Positions 7,184-16,372 of a DNA stretch of 34,294 bases are shown here, in pieces; the stretch's first letter is position 1, and every line of letters starts with the position of its first letter. Origin of the DNA: Chloroflexota bacterium (GTDB lineage Bacteria; Chloroflexota; Anaerolineae; J036; Brachytrichaceae); NCBI GenBank assembly GCA_018969115.1, contig JAGWYZ010000012.1:1-34294 (forward strand), in the 5' to 3' direction. Below the pieces are notes generated by a model, which saw only the letters and a program-made list of their open reading frames with translations, was not told where the DNA came from and did no database searches. Position numbers and translations under genes: made by a program.

Positions 7184-8344
7184 TTAGCCGTGTTTCTTCA
7201 TAAAACGATACATACGCTCGATCGCAGTTTCAATTTTTTCATAAGATTGGGCGTAGGCGATACGCACATGATTTGCACCAGAAAAGCCAAAAGCGCTGCC
7301 GGGCACCAGTGCCACTTCTTCTTCTGCCAATAGCGTATTCGCAAATACGTCGCCGTTCATGCCACTGGCACTGACGTCGGGGAAACAATAAAATGCGCCG
7401 CGTGGCTCAAAACAGGTTAGGCCCATCGTGTTTAGCTCACGCACCAACAATTTGCGCCGCCGATCATATTCACCCACCATGTGTTGCACATGTGCTTCGC
7501 CTTGCTCTAGCGCCGCCACCGCCGCAGCTTGGCTCATGGTGGGGGCCGACATGATAATGTATTGATGCACCTTTTTGGCGGCCGCTACCAATGCCTCTGG
7601 CCCACACATATAGCCAATTCGCCAGCCGGTCATGGCGTAATCTTTGCTAAAGCCGCCCAAAAGCACGGTGCGCTCGCGCATGCTCGGCAACGATGGCACA
7701 CACACATGTGGCACCCCATACACCAACCGGTCATACACTTCGTCACTCACGACAATCAAATCATGCTTTTTGGCCACCTCACCGATACTGATTAGATTGT
7801 CACGGGTATACACTGCGCCGGTGGGGTTGCTGGGCGAGCCAATTAAAATGGCTTTGGTTTTAGGCGTAATATAAGGTGCTATCACATCACCGCTGGCCTG
7901 AAAACCTGTGGCAGCGGTCAAATCGACAGTCACAGGCGTACCGCCCGACAACGCCACCGAAGCCGAATAAGCCACAAAACATGGGGCCGGAATGACCACT
8001 TCATCACCTGGGTCACAAATGGCGATGAATAAATCGGCAAAAGCCTCGCTCACCCCAACCGTCACAAAAATCTCGGTTTCTGGGTCATAGCTCACGCCAT
8101 AACGCTTACTAAGGTGGGCGCTAATAGCACGGCGCAGTTGAATAGTGCCAGCATTGCTGGTATAAGCGGTTTCGCCGCGCAGCAATGAATCGACCCCCGC
8201 CTGCAAAATAGGGCGCGGGGTGACAAAATCTGGCTCCCCAATCGCAAGTGAAATCACCTTGGGGTTGGCAGCGGCAATATCAAAAAACTTGCGTATGCCC
8301 GATGGGGGAATAGCGTTAACACGCTGTGAGATCAAGTTGCGCAT
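7184..8344 (-). CDS. Class I/II PLP-dependent aminotransferase (aspartate/aromatic type)
   Basis: A 386-residue fold-type I aminotransferase. It shows ISLAIGEPDF near residue 30, the substrate-binding SPSNPTG near 170, VVSDEVYDRLVY, and the Schiff-base lysine in GGFSKDYAMTGWRIGY near residue 235. The family moves amino groups between 2-oxoglutarate and aspartate, alanine or aromatic amino acids; specificity cannot be fixed from sequence. It is the first gene of the minus-strand run and is transcribed divergently from the nucleoside hydrolase across a 47-bp gap, so the two promoters must share that space. No Shine-Dalgarno site is visible. Confidence 0.92.
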   Translation of the reverse strand: MRNLISQRVNAIPPSGIRKFFDIAAANPKVISLAIGEPDFVTPRPILQAGVDSLLRGETAYTSNAGTIQLRRAISAHLSKRYGVSYDPETEIFVTVGVSEAFADLFIAICDPGDEVVIPAPCFVAYSASVALSGGTPVTVDLTAATGFQASGDVIAPYITPKTKAILIGSPSNPTGAVYTRDNLISIGEVAKKHDLIVVSDEVYDRLVYGVPHVCVPSLPSMRERTVLLGGFSKDYAMTGWRIGYMCGPEALVAAAKKVHQYIIMSAPTMSQAAAVAALEQGEAHVQHMVGEYDRRRKLLVRELNTMGLTCFEPRGAFYCFPDVSASGMNGDVFANTLLAEEEVALVPGSAFGFSGANHVRIAYAQSYEKIETAIERMYRFMKKHG

Positions 8345-8391
8345 TGGGCTATTTTAATCGCAGCTGGCGCTTCATTACGTACAATCTTGCC
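8345..8391. promoter_or_regulatory. Compact divergent promoter region
   Basis: These 47 bases separate divergently read genes. TACAAT (8380-8385) is a good -10 match for the nucleoside hydrolase and lies only 6 bases before its ATG, which would give a leaderless mRNA. No convincing -35 box was found. Confidence 0.4.
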
Positions 8392-9447
8392 ATGACAATA
8401 ATCCCGTTTCCCACCCTCTCACTAAATGAGCGCCTCGCACGGCTTGCTTTGCCGCCCCAAACTGGGCAGCTGCCGATTGTGATTGATACCGACCCATATA
8501 ACGAAATTGACGATCAATTCGCAATCACCTACGCCCTCAGCTCACCAGAGCGATTTGAGGTAAAAGCACTCTATGCCGCGCCATTTGCCAATGAGCGCTC
8601 TGGCTTTGATGAAGGACGCGGCATGGCCACCAGTTTTGAAACAGCCCAGACGATATTGGCAAAATTACAGACGCAGGGCGCATCAACCCCGCCGGTTTAT
8701 CGCGGCAGCACCCGCTTTGCCACCTCACCAACTGACCCATCTGGCTTTCAAGGCGAGGCCATTCACAGCGATGCCGCCGCGCATCTCATTCAATTGGCCC
8801 GTACCCAGCCCGATGATGCGCCGCTGTATGTGGTGGCAATTGCAGCCATCACCAATATTGCATCGGCCATTTTGTTAGCCCCCGATCTCATTCGCAAAAT
8901 TATTGTGGTTTGGCTGGGTGGGCATCCGCATAACTATCACGATACCAATGAATTTAATTTGCAGCAAGACCCCTTCGCCACCCGTGTCATTTTAGATTGC
9001 GGGGTGCCGTTGGTGCTCATCCCATGTTTTAACGTCACCGAGCATTTGTCGCTCACCACCAACGAGGTACAAACGCGGGTGGCACCGCACGGCGAAATTG
9101 GCGCATATTTGGCGCACGAGTTTGTTAAATATGCCGCCGAGCACCATGCCGACTCGCGTGCAATTTGGGATATGGGGCCATTTGCTTGGTTGGTGAACCC
9201 CGATTGGGTCGAGACGGCGATTATGCCAACCCCCATTTTGGGGACCAGCCCCTTGCAAACCGAAGGTTACTCTGCCCCGCATTTACATAAAAAACGGCAG
9301 GCCAACAAAAGCCGCCCCGCGCATTGCGCATGGTCGATCGACCCACGACGGCACGTCATGCTTGAAGCATTGCGGCTCAATCGTGATGCAATTTTTGCTG
9401 ATTTTTATCGTAAATTAGCGGGGTTTGCAACAAACAGTAGAAGTTAA
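8392..9447 (+). CDS. Inosine/uridine-preferring nucleoside hydrolase family protein
   Basis: A 351-residue nucleoside hydrolase that would split ribonucleosides into base and ribose with a calcium-aspartate cluster. The N-terminal metal motif reads VIDTDPYNEIDDQFA: the canonical DTDPGxDDA loop carries an extra residue or two here. YVVAIAAITNIASA and the late IWDMGPFAW match the family core. The ORF track begins at 8326, but that extension overlaps the divergent aminotransferase; ATG 8392 gives the expected start just before the first beta strand. A basic, histidine-containing segment near residues 299-312 (HLHKKRQANKSRP) is unlike the usual core. It is followed by a long repeat-filled gap. 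Confidence 0.88.
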   Translation: MTIIPFPTLSLNERLARLALPPQTGQLPIVIDTDPYNEIDDQFAITYALSSPERFEVKALYAAPFANERSGFDEGRGMATSFETAQTILAKLQTQGASTPPVYRGSTRFATSPTDPSGFQGEAIHSDAAAHLIQLARTQPDDAPLYVVAIAAITNIASAILLAPDLIRKIIVVWLGGHPHNYHDTNEFNLQQDPFATRVILDCGVPLVLIPCFNVTEHLSLTTNEVQTRVAPHGEIGAYLAHEFVKYAAEHHADSRAIWDMGPFAWLVNPDWVETAIMPTPILGTSPLQTEGYSAPHLHKKRQANKSRPAHCAWSIDPRRHVMLEALRLNRDAIFADFYRKLAGFATNSRS

Positions 9448-9502
9448 AACATATTTTCGCCGCACTCACTATCACTAACCGGAAATAACTCGGGATGTAC
9501 CC

Positions 9503-9677
9503 ATACCTTCGCCATCTCACTCGTGAATGAATTCACGGTCTAAAAATTTCAAACCCGCTAAAGCGCGTTCGCCGCAGCGTGAGGTTACGCACAACCTCTT
9601 AATGCGTTTTAACGCATTTGTTTGTTTAAGGCCGTGAATTCATTCACGGGCAGGCAATCGCAAATTGGCGAAGGTAT
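9503..9677. repeat. Nested inverted-repeat element (CGTGAATGAATTCACGG type)
   Basis: Outer 12-bp perfect inverted repeats, ATACCTTCGCCA (9503-9514) and TGGCGAAGGTAT (9666-9677), enclose inner inverted copies of CGTGAATGAATTCACGG (9522-9538 and 9632-9648). Further small palindromes, such as AATGCGTTTTAACGCATT, lie in the centre. It has no ORF. It occupies the first part of the 700-bp gap after the nucleoside hydrolase. Confidence 0.82.
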
Positions 9678-9782
9678 TGATGTATAGCAATTAGTTCGTC
9701 TCGCTTCTTTCGGAATACACCGCTGCTTTGATTGCAATTGTTATCGCAGGCTAATGTAATCAGCAATATAGTTCGTTTGCAG

Positions 9783-9940
9783 GGCTGTTCAAAAGTCGCC
9801 TCGTCATTCCCGCGAAAGCGAGAATCTATAACCAGACAGGCGTAGTTTGACTGGTTTGCCGCATTTTTGACCGACCTCGTTATGGATCTCCGCTTTCGCG
9901 GAGATGACAGGTTAAGTGAAGTGCTAACTTTTGAACAGCC
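9783..9940. mobile_element. MITE-like element with 14-bp terminal inverted repeats
   Basis: GGCTGTTCAAAAGT (9783-9796) and its exact reverse complement (9927-9940) bound a non-coding 158-bp unit. Inside are REP-like arms CGTCATTCCCGCGAAAGCGAG and the partly complementary CTCCGCTTTCGCGGAGATGAC (these are two separate strings). Direct repeats TTCGTTTG flank the unit at 9772-9779 and 9945-9952, three to four bases outside the inverted repeats. No transposase is present. Confidence 0.75.
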
Positions 9941-10150
9941 TTAATTCGTTTGTCTACTTTTGAAACTTCACTTCGCTTTTTGTTATACTTGCGTTGGAGC
10001 GTTTAGCTTGATCTCTTTGGTCGGTTTTCATTCTATTTTGCCCTATTTTTTGTATTCTTTCAAATCCACAGAATCCGGCAGAACTAGAAAGATTGAATCA
10101 ACTACACTACAAGATAAAACTATATCAAGCTTCATAGGATCAATAAATTA

Positions 10151-11065
10151 ATGAATACTCCAAAAACCTTATTTGATGTATTACAAGTTAGTCGACATGC
10201 TGAGACCAAAACAATAGATGATGCATATCGATCCATCGCTAAACGCTACCATCCTGATATTAACAAAGATCCTCAAGCAACAACCAAAATGAGGGAAATT
10301 AATGAGGCTTACGAAATTTTAAAAGACCCCATAAAACGGGAACAATATCGGATAGAAATTGAGTATTTAGAACAAGAGGCATTTAAAAAAGCAACCGCCC
10401 AAGCAATAGAAAAGGCAAAAAGAGAAGCAGAAAGAGAAGCAGCCGCCAAAGCAAAACAAAATAACACACCAAAAGAACAACAAAATTATCCTTCTTACTC
10501 GGTAATGCTCGATGCTGCAACAAAATCATTTGAAGCCGAAAAATATGATGATGCATACCGAATTGCAACCTCAGCGCTCACTCTTTACCCCGATGATGAG
10601 CGTGCTAATAAAATAGTCAAAGATGTCATACATAGGCGTGATTGGCTTAATCGCTACACCCGGCTAAGCCAATCACTACAAGACTTACAATCTCAAGCTC
10701 GCATCTTGCAATCAGAGTGGACAAATTCTAAAGATGATAAACAAGTGTTTAGCCGATTATTACAATCCAGACAAGCGGGAGTAAAAGCTAATGAGGTTGA
10801 TCGCCCAAACAACTATTTACCATATACCATAATACTTGCAACTATTCTTCTCCTCAGCTCAATTTTTACCATTTCTTATTACGGAAAAACCAAGCAAACC
10901 AGTTTAAAAATAAAGATTTTTGAGCAAGAAACCTTGACGTATATCTCACAGCTTATATCTGAAACTGTTTTTTCCTCAATAGGTTTGACCATAGCATTAA
11001 TTAGTGCTGGATTATTACTATGGATATTTTGGAAAAACAATAAAACTCTAGGCCGATTCTATTAA
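10151..11065 (+). CDS. J-domain protein with TPR-like middle and two C-terminal membrane segments
   Basis: A 304-residue protein. Residues 6-66 form a J domain with HPD at 34-36, which would stimulate an Hsp70 (DnaK). A charged Lys/Glu/Ala helix follows (about 75-105). A TPR-like pair is near 117-160 (AATKSFEAEKYDDAYRIATSAL), and two hydrophobic segments lie at about 223-244 and 272-294. It lacks the Gly/Phe and zinc-finger regions of DnaJ, so it is a type C J protein, tethered to the membrane with the J domain probably cytoplasmic. The gene is visibly more AT-rich than its neighbours and sits alone between repeat-rich gaps, which suggests recent acquisition. AGGA lies 11 bases upstream of the ATG. 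Confidence 0.88.
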   Translation: MNTPKTLFDVLQVSRHAETKTIDDAYRSIAKRYHPDINKDPQATTKMREINEAYEILKDPIKREQYRIEIEYLEQEAFKKATAQAIEKAKREAEREAAAKAKQNNTPKEQQNYPSYSVMLDAATKSFEAEKYDDAYRIATSALTLYPDDERANKIVKDVIHRRDWLNRYTRLSQSLQDLQSQARILQSEWTNSKDDKQVFSRLLQSRQAGVKANEVDRPNNYLPYTIILATILLLSSIFTISYYGKTKQTSLKIKIFEQETLTYISQLISETVFSSIGLTIALISAGLLLWIFWKNNKTLGRFY

Positions 11066-11406
11066 GCAATACCTTAATTAAGCACACTCATTTACTCAAC
11101 TTCAGGGATCCCTATTGCCGAAATCTGTAGAAGTGTAACAATGGCTTGTCAAAACTTTGGCTAACCTGACTACACTTTTACGAATCTAGTCTTTAGGGAT
11201 CCCTCACCTTTTATCCTGAGCTTGTCGAAGGGTTTCGAGATGACGCTTGAGGTTATAAGTTTCTCCAACTTGCTGGACGCAAATTGCTGGACGCAAACCC
11301 TCAGGACAGCGTCTAAGAATTTCGAGATGACAGCGAGCAAGTTTTCTTTTACGAAACACTCTCTTGAGTCTTTGAAAACGCCCCAACTATTGAAACTCGG
11401 CTTAAA
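11066..11406. other. 341-bp gene-free gap with REP-like remnants
   Basis: No gene is seen. Two copies of the palindrome AGGGATCCCT (11104-11113 and 11195-11204) bracket a stretch that begins GCCGAAATC, like the hairpin family, but has no matching second arm. TCCTGAGCTTGTCGAAGG follows at about 11214-11231. TTCGAGATGAC occurs twice and TTGCTGGACGCAAA is tandemly duplicated. These look like decayed repeat elements. Confidence 0.6.
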
Positions 11407-13026
11407 TTAACCACGCAAAAAGCGAATGAGCGTATTGGTCGAGCTGTCATGATTGAGCGCCGCGGCAGGGTTTTGCAATTCGGGAATAATGCGCTTGGCC
11501 AACACTTTGCCCAACTCGACACCCCATTGATCGAATGAGTTGATGCCCCAAATGACACCTTGGGTAAACACGCTGTGTTCATACAGCGCAATCAGGCTAC
11601 CCAAGGTCGCTGGGGTGAGTTGCTCAGCCAAAATCATGCTTGAGGGGCGGTTGCCCTCAAATAGGCGATGCGGGATCATAGCCTCGCTCACACCTTCGAG
11701 TCGCAATTGCTCGTAGGTTTTGCCAAAAGCCAAGGCCTCGGCCTGCGCCAACATATTGGCCTGTAAAAAGGCATGATGGCTGCCCAGCGGGTTATGTGTG
11801 TGCTTAAAACCGATGAAATCACAGGGGATGACAGCCGTGCCTTGGTGAATGAGTTGGTGGAAGGAGTGTTGCCCGTTGGTGCCCGGTTCGCCCCAATACA
11901 CCGGCCCGGTGGCATAGTCAACCCGTTCACCTGCAAGGGTGACGCTTTTGCCGTTGCTTTCCATCGTCAATTGCTGTAAATAGGCCGGAAACCGTTTGAG
12001 ATATTGGTCGTAAGGCAACACGGCGATGCTGCTCACGCCGAAGAAATTGACATACCAGACCGTCAACAACCCCATGATGACGGGCAAATTTTCTAAATAG
12101 GGGGCGGTGCGAAAATGCTCATCCATGGCATGAAATCCGTCGAGCATGGCGCGAAAATGGTCGGGGCCGATAGCGAGCATGGTCGAAAGCCCAATGGCGC
12201 TGTCCATCGAATACCGTCCCCCCACCCAATCCCAAAAACCAAACATATTTGCGGTGTCGATGCCAAATTCGCGCACGGCTTTTTCATTGGTCGATACCGC
12301 CACAAAGTGCTTGGCGATGGCTTCGGGGGCGGTCAATGCCGCCAGCACCCATTGCCGCGCAAGGTCGGCATTTGCCATGGTTTCGAGCGTGGTGAAGGTT
12401 TTGGATGCCACGATAAACAAGGTTTCGCTGGCATCGAGGTCGCGCACCGCTTCGGCAAAATCGCTGCCATCGACATTCGAGACAAAACGAAAAACCATGT
12501 CGCGGGCGGTGTAAGGCTTGAGCGCTTCATAAGCCATCACCGGGCCAAGGTCAGAGCCGCCGATGCCGATATTGACAATATTTTTGATGCGCTTGCCGGT
12601 ATGCCCACGCCATTCGCCACTGCGCACCCGCTCGGCAAAATGCCCCATTTTGTCGAGCACCGCGTGAACTTCGGGCACGACATTTTGCCCATCAACCATA
12701 ATTTCGGCCTCACGCGGGGCGCGTAGGGCCACATGCAACACGGCGCGGTCTTCGGTGCTGTTGATTTTGTCGCCGCGAAACATGGCGGCGATGTGTTGAT
12801 CAAGTTGGCGCTCGTCGGCCAATTTCTCTAACAAACGCAGGGTGGTATCGGCGATGATGTGTTTTGAATAATCAAAATACAAACCAGCAGCACGTGCCAC
12901 AAAATTTTCGCCACGATCGGGGTCATGCCGAAACAAATCGCGCAGATGTTTATGCTTCATGGCATCGGCATGAAGCATGAGTGATAGGTAAGCCGGAGTT
13001 CGGGTAAAGGGGGGATAGGCTGTCAT
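11407..13026 (-). CDS. pgi: Glucose-6-phosphate isomerase
   Basis: A 539-residue enzyme interconverting glucose 6-phosphate and fructose 6-phosphate in glycolysis and gluconeogenesis. Family hallmarks are all present: [12 protein letters not shown] near residue 152, [21 protein letters not shown], the signature [19 protein letters not shown] and the C-terminal [11 protein letters not shown]. Length fits the long bacterial/eukaryotic PGI type. AAGGG just before the ATG supports the start. It stands alone, with a short palindrome between its start and the next gene. With glgC elsewhere in the window it fits glycogen and central carbon metabolism, although the two are not linked in an operon. 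Confidence 0.97.
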   Translation of the reverse strand: MTAYPPFTRTPAYLSLMLHADAMKHKHLRDLFRHDPDRGENFVARAAGLYFDYSKHIIADTTLRLLEKLADERQLDQHIAAMFRGDKINSTEDRAVLHVALRAPREAEIMVDGQNVVPEVHAVLDKMGHFAERVRSGEWRGHTGKRIKNIVNIGIGGSDLGPVMAYEALKPYTARDMVFRFVSNVDGSDFAEAVRDLDASETLFIVASKTFTTLETMANADLARQWVLAALTAPEAIAKHFVAVSTNEKAVREFGIDTANMFGFWDWVGGRYSMDSAIGLSTMLAIGPDHFRAMLDGFHAMDEHFRTAPYLENLPVIMGLLTVWYVNFFGVSSIAVLPYDQYLKRFPAYLQQLTMESNGKSVTLAGERVDYATGPVYWGEPGTNGQHSFHQLIHQGTAVIPCDFIGFKHTHNPLGSHHAFLQANMLAQAEALAFGKTYEQLRLEGVSEAMIPHRLFEGNRPSSMILAEQLTPATLGSLIALYEHSVFTQGVIWGINSFDQWGVELGKVLAKRIIPELQNPAAALNHDSSTNTLIRFLRG

Positions 13027-13056
13027 TACCCTTTAATTTTAATGCTGATTTGATTG

Positions 13057-13081
13057 TGTAGGGGCACGGACCGTGCCTCTA
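13057..13081. repeat. Short GTAGGGGCACGG/CCGTGCC palindrome after the lipoprotein gene
   Basis: GTAGGGGCACGG-A-CCGTGCCTCTAC forms a 12-bp stem with one mismatch and overlaps the stop codon of the lipoprotein gene. It lacks a T-run, so it looks like a REP-type palindrome that might still act in 3' end formation. Confidence 0.6.
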
Positions 13082-14365
13082 CTTCTTGGCAAAGGTCAAT
13101 ACCTGTTTGCCACCCTCAAAATAAATGCGCAAGCTATTGCCGCTCACTTCATAGCGATTCGCTGTGCCGAGCGATTTAAGATACCACGCTTCTTGCGTTG
13201 CCACCTCATTTTTAATACAGGCCATGCGGGTGCTGGCTAAAGCCCCAAATTGAATTTTATCGCCAGTTATGGTGTAACCGCCACCAAAACTATTACAACC
13301 ACCTTTGCCAGAGGCATTTTTGGCATCAAAAGTGAGGGTTGATTCAACATTAGGGGCCGATTTGCCATCTTTGCTGCTTTCAACCAAGCGCCATGCGCTG
13401 CCGGTCAAGTTTTGAGCGGTTGTGGTTGCGACAGGTTTGGTGTTCGCATTGCAATTGCTTGCTAACGGTGCGCCTTTTGCATCTTCGAGCCAGGCTGAGT
13501 CACCTTTGCCAACCATCAGCATATCGGCATTGCCATAACGAAAACCGCTGCCACTGATTTGTTGTTTGAGCAAATACGTCTTGCCATTCATGGTCAAATT
13601 GACCTGATCTTTGCTAAATTCAACCCGAAATGATTTGCCTTCGTTACACACATAATTTGCCACAATCACATTTTGCGGGGTTGCGTTTGGGGTTGCACTC
13701 GCCGTTTTTTGCACCTCAATTAATTTGTCGGCGTTTACTTTGGCATATTTTGAAACCCCAACTGATGGCTTGGCCGTCATCGGTTCATTTGGCTTACGAT
13801 CAGCATAGTTAAAGATAAGCGCGCCATTTTGAAAAGTGGTCGATTGGGGGGCAATACGATCGCCCAACAAAACAGCATTTGTGCCATTACAGCCAACATT
13901 GCTGCCCAAAGCCACCACCCCATAATAAAATGCGCCGCTGCCACCCGAGTCTTGGCTAAGAATCAAAGCAATATCAGCGATACCATCCTGATTAAAATCG
14001 CCACTGGCTTCATTACCAAAATAATTTGTGCGTGTCTTGGTAGCAGCGCCGGGTGCCGAGGCGGTTTCAGCGCTGCCATTTTTTAGCGTTATCTTGACAT
14101 CTTCAATTATGTAAGTGCAGTTTTTGGGGTCATTGACTAACTTTGGTGTTACCGTCATTGTCGATTGAGGGGTGACCAATGGTTTTGGAGCTTCAGCCGT
14201 CGGGCTATTTGTTGCTGGGGCGCTGATGGCGATTGGGCGAATGGGTGTATTCGTCACCGCAACATTCGTGGATGGGTTTGTGGCAAACGGCGTTGATGAC
14301 CCGCTGCATCCAAATAATGTGACAGAGGGTAACAGTGCAAGAAGGAAATAGACATCGTTTTTCAT
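13079..14365 (-). CDS. Lipoprotein with MliC-like and META domains
   Basis: A 428-residue exported lipoprotein: signal peptide with lipobox LFGC (lipidated C20), then a Thr/Pro/Ala-rich linker to about residue 75. A segment near 115-150 has an FG-GAP-like DFNQDGIADIALIL strand. Residues roughly 235-305 match the MliC fold (lysozyme inhibitor): YVCNEGKSFRVEF, TYLLKQQISGSGFRY and a late cysteine. The C-terminal ~105 residues are a META domain (LTGSAWRLVES, GKGGCNSFGGGY, STRMAC). META proteins are envelope or secreted and linked to stress tolerance; MliC blocks lysozyme. The combination suggests an envelope-protection role, which is inferred. GGAG 9 bases upstream supports the start. Confidence 0.85.
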   Translation of the reverse strand: MKNDVYFLLALLPSVTLFGCSGSSTPFATNPSTNVAVTNTPIRPIAISAPATNSPTAEAPKPLVTPQSTMTVTPKLVNDPKNCTYIIEDVKITLKNGSAETASAPGAATKTRTNYFGNEASGDFNQDGIADIALILSQDSGGSGAFYYGVVALGSNVGCNGTNAVLLGDRIAPQSTTFQNGALIFNYADRKPNEPMTAKPSVGVSKYAKVNADKLIEVQKTASATPNATPQNVIVANYVCNEGKSFRVEFSKDQVNLTMNGKTYLLKQQISGSGFRYGNADMLMVGKGDSAWLEDAKGAPLASNCNANTKPVATTTAQNLTGSAWRLVESSKDGKSAPNVESTLTFDAKNASGKGGCNSFGGGYTITGDKIQFGALASTRMACIKNEVATQEAWYLKSLGTANRYEVSGNSLRIYFEGGKQVLTFAKK

Positions 14366-14466
14366 AATCGTAACTCCATCTAAGCATATTACAACCCAAG
14401 TCGTAATTCTTGATAAGAAATTGACAAAATCTTGATTTTTGTAAGGGTCAAAATAATAACGAAACC

Positions 14467-14555
14467 GTCATTTCGAGCGGAGCGAGAAATCTTTGCATAA
14501 CATACGCTTTTAGCCTCAATTTACACAAAGATTTCTCGCTTCGCGTCGAAATGAC
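14467..14555. repeat. REP-like hairpin GTCATTTCGAGCG type, copy A
   Basis: Arms GTCATTTCGAGCGGAGCGAG and CTCGCTTCGCGTCGAAATGAC extend inward through AAATCTTTG/CAAAGATTT. An inverted, partly deleted copy lies at 21221-21290. It lies between the convergently placed ABC exporter end and the lipoprotein start. Confidence 0.85.
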
Positions 14556-14605
14556 AGATGTTACGCAAAAATGACGATTTCTATCTCGTGCGTGATGACA
14601 CAGCG

Positions 14606-16372
14606 CTACGATTGCGTCCCAATCACTTGGCTGTCTAAAATCTCACCATACATATGGTTATCACGCAGCAACGCTTCGTGTTTGCCGTGTGCCACCAATT
14701 TGCCCTCATCCATCAGCAAAATCAGGTCGGCGTTGCGCACCGTGCTAATGCGTTGCGCGATAACAAAGCTGGTGCGGCCTTGCATTAATTCGTCTAAAGC
14801 TTGTTGAATCTGATACTCAGTTTCGGCATCGACCGACGAGGTGCTGTCATCAAAAATGAGGATGGCAGGTTTGAGCAACAAGGTGCGGGCGATGGCAATA
14901 CGTTGTTTTTGCCCACCACTCAGCCCCACCCCACGCTCACCGATGATGGTATCGTAACGGTCTGGGAAAGCCATAATAAAATCGTGGGCTTGGGCGGCTG
15001 TGGCTGCCGCTACAATTTCATCGTCACTGGCATCCATCTTGCCATAGGCCAAATTCTCACGAATGCTGCCGCTAAACAGCACGGCATCTTGTAGCACAAT
15101 GCCAATTTGGCTGCGCAACGAGGTCAAGGTGACATCACGCACATCATGCCCATCGACAAGCACACTGCCGCTGCGCACATCGTAAAAACGGGGGATGAGG
15201 TTGATGATGCTGCTTTTGCCACTGCCGGTGCGCCCCAAAATGGCGACGGTTTGACCCGGCTCAACCACAAATGACACATCGCTCAGGGTTGGGCGATCGG
15301 CCCCAGCAAATTTGAATGCGGCATTCTTAAATTCGACGCGACCTTTGATCGCTGGCAAGGGCTTGGCATTGGCCTTATCTTTCACTTCCGATTCAACATC
15401 CAACACTTCAAAAATGCGCTCGGCGCTAGCCCCTGAGCGCGAGATCGAAGCCGCCAAAAAGCCAAATTGGAAAACCGGCTGTAATAACGCTGCCAAATAT
15501 GAATTGAATGCCACTAAGTCACCCACACTCAATTGTTGATTGATGACTTGAATGCCGCCAACTAACACAACCAGCATGGTGGCGATATTGACAATAAGAA
15601 ACAACAGCGGAAACGTGACCGAAATACGTTTGGCAGCATCAATATTGACATCCATCAACAATTGATTGGCCCCACGATATCGGCTGGTTTCGTGGGGTTC
15701 ACGCGCAAATGCCCGCACCACCCGAATACCAGCCAAATTTTCTTGCAAAATGGTGGTAAGTTTGCCCAAACGCTCTTGGGCTTTTGAGAATAATGGGCGC
15801 ACACGGGCGATAAAGTAGCCAAGAAAAACGAAAATGATAGGAATACAGGCCAACTCAATCAACGCCAATTGCCAATTCATGCTGATTAACACGGCCGCGG
15901 CAGCAATTAACACAATGACTGAGCCGATGAGTTGCAACAATCCCCCGCCAATAAATTGACGCAACACATCGACATCGCTGGTAACGCGGGTCATTAATTG
16001 GCCAGTTTGTTGTTGGTCGTGATAACTAAAGCTAAGGGTGCTGAGTTTGTTGAAAATTTGGTTACGCAAATCGAAAGCCACATTTTGCGACACACGCTCG
16101 GCTAAATAGGTTTGGGCAAAGGTAAAGGCCGCCCGCACCGCCGCAGCCCCGATCAACAAGGCCACCCCTTGCCAAATATTGCCAGCCAGCTTGGGCGTGA
16201 TGCCCTCATCGACGATAAATTTGAGCAGTTGCGGGGTAAGCAGGCCCAACACACTCACCATCACCATACTAATAAACGCGCCCAAAGTGATAAGACCATA
16301 TGGTTTTAGAAAACTGAGCGAACGTCGTAGGGCTTGGGTATTGCCGCGTTCGCGGGGGGGACGATTATTCAT
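14606..16372 (-). CDS. ABC exporter half-transporter with degenerate ATP-hydrolysis site
   Basis: A 588-residue type IV ABC exporter: six membrane helices (about 25-310) fused to an ATPase domain. Walker A is GRTGSGKS (380-387), the signature LSGGQ is at 484-488 and Walker B is ILIFDD (504-509). The catalytic glutamate is D509 and the H-loop histidine is Q540 (IAQRIST). This Asp/Gln pair is the hallmark of the degenerate subunit of heterodimeric exporters such as TM287/288 or BmrCD, so it probably needs a partner with an intact site; none is adjacent. The start overlaps the FdtA-like stop by four bases (ATGA), implying co-translation. The cargo is unknown; lipids, drugs or glycoconjugates are possible. 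Confidence 0.9.
   Translation of the reverse strand: MNNRPPRERGNTQALRRSLSFLKPYGLITLGAFISMVMVSVLGLLTPQLLKFIVDEGITPKLAGNIWQGVALLIGAAAVRAAFTFAQTYLAERVSQNVAFDLRNQIFNKLSTLSFSYHDQQQTGQLMTRVTSDVDVLRQFIGGGLLQLIGSVIVLIAAAAVLISMNWQLALIELACIPIIFVFLGYFIARVRPLFSKAQERLGKLTTILQENLAGIRVVRAFAREPHETSRYRGANQLLMDVNIDAAKRISVTFPLLFLIVNIATMLVVLVGGIQVINQQLSVGDLVAFNSYLAALLQPVFQFGFLAASISRSGASAERIFEVLDVESEVKDKANAKPLPAIKGRVEFKNAAFKFAGADRPTLSDVSFVVEPGQTVAILGRTGSGKSSIINLIPRFYDVRSGSVLVDGHDVRDVTLTSLRSQIGIVLQDAVLFSGSIRENLAYGKMDASDDEIVAAATAAQAHDFIMAFPDRYDTIIGERGVGLSGGQKQRIAIARTLLLKPAILIFDDSTSSVDAETEYQIQQALDELMQGRTSFVIAQRISTVRNADLILLMDEGKLVAHGKHEALLRDNHMYGEILDSQVIGTQS

Noticed and set aside
8326-8391. Upstream extension of the nucleoside hydrolase ORF
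   Set aside because: It overlaps the divergent aminotransferase start and resembles no family N-terminus.
9960-10151. 63-aa ORF with a hydrophobic N-terminus overlapping the J-protein start
   Set aside because: It has a TTG start, no ribosome site and no recognisable family, and lies in repeat-rich DNA. The one-base overlap with the next ATG is suggestive but not enough.
12115-12726. 203-aa plus-strand ORF opposite pgi
   Set aside because: Shadow of a strongly supported pgi frame; His/Gly/Phe-rich antisense composition.
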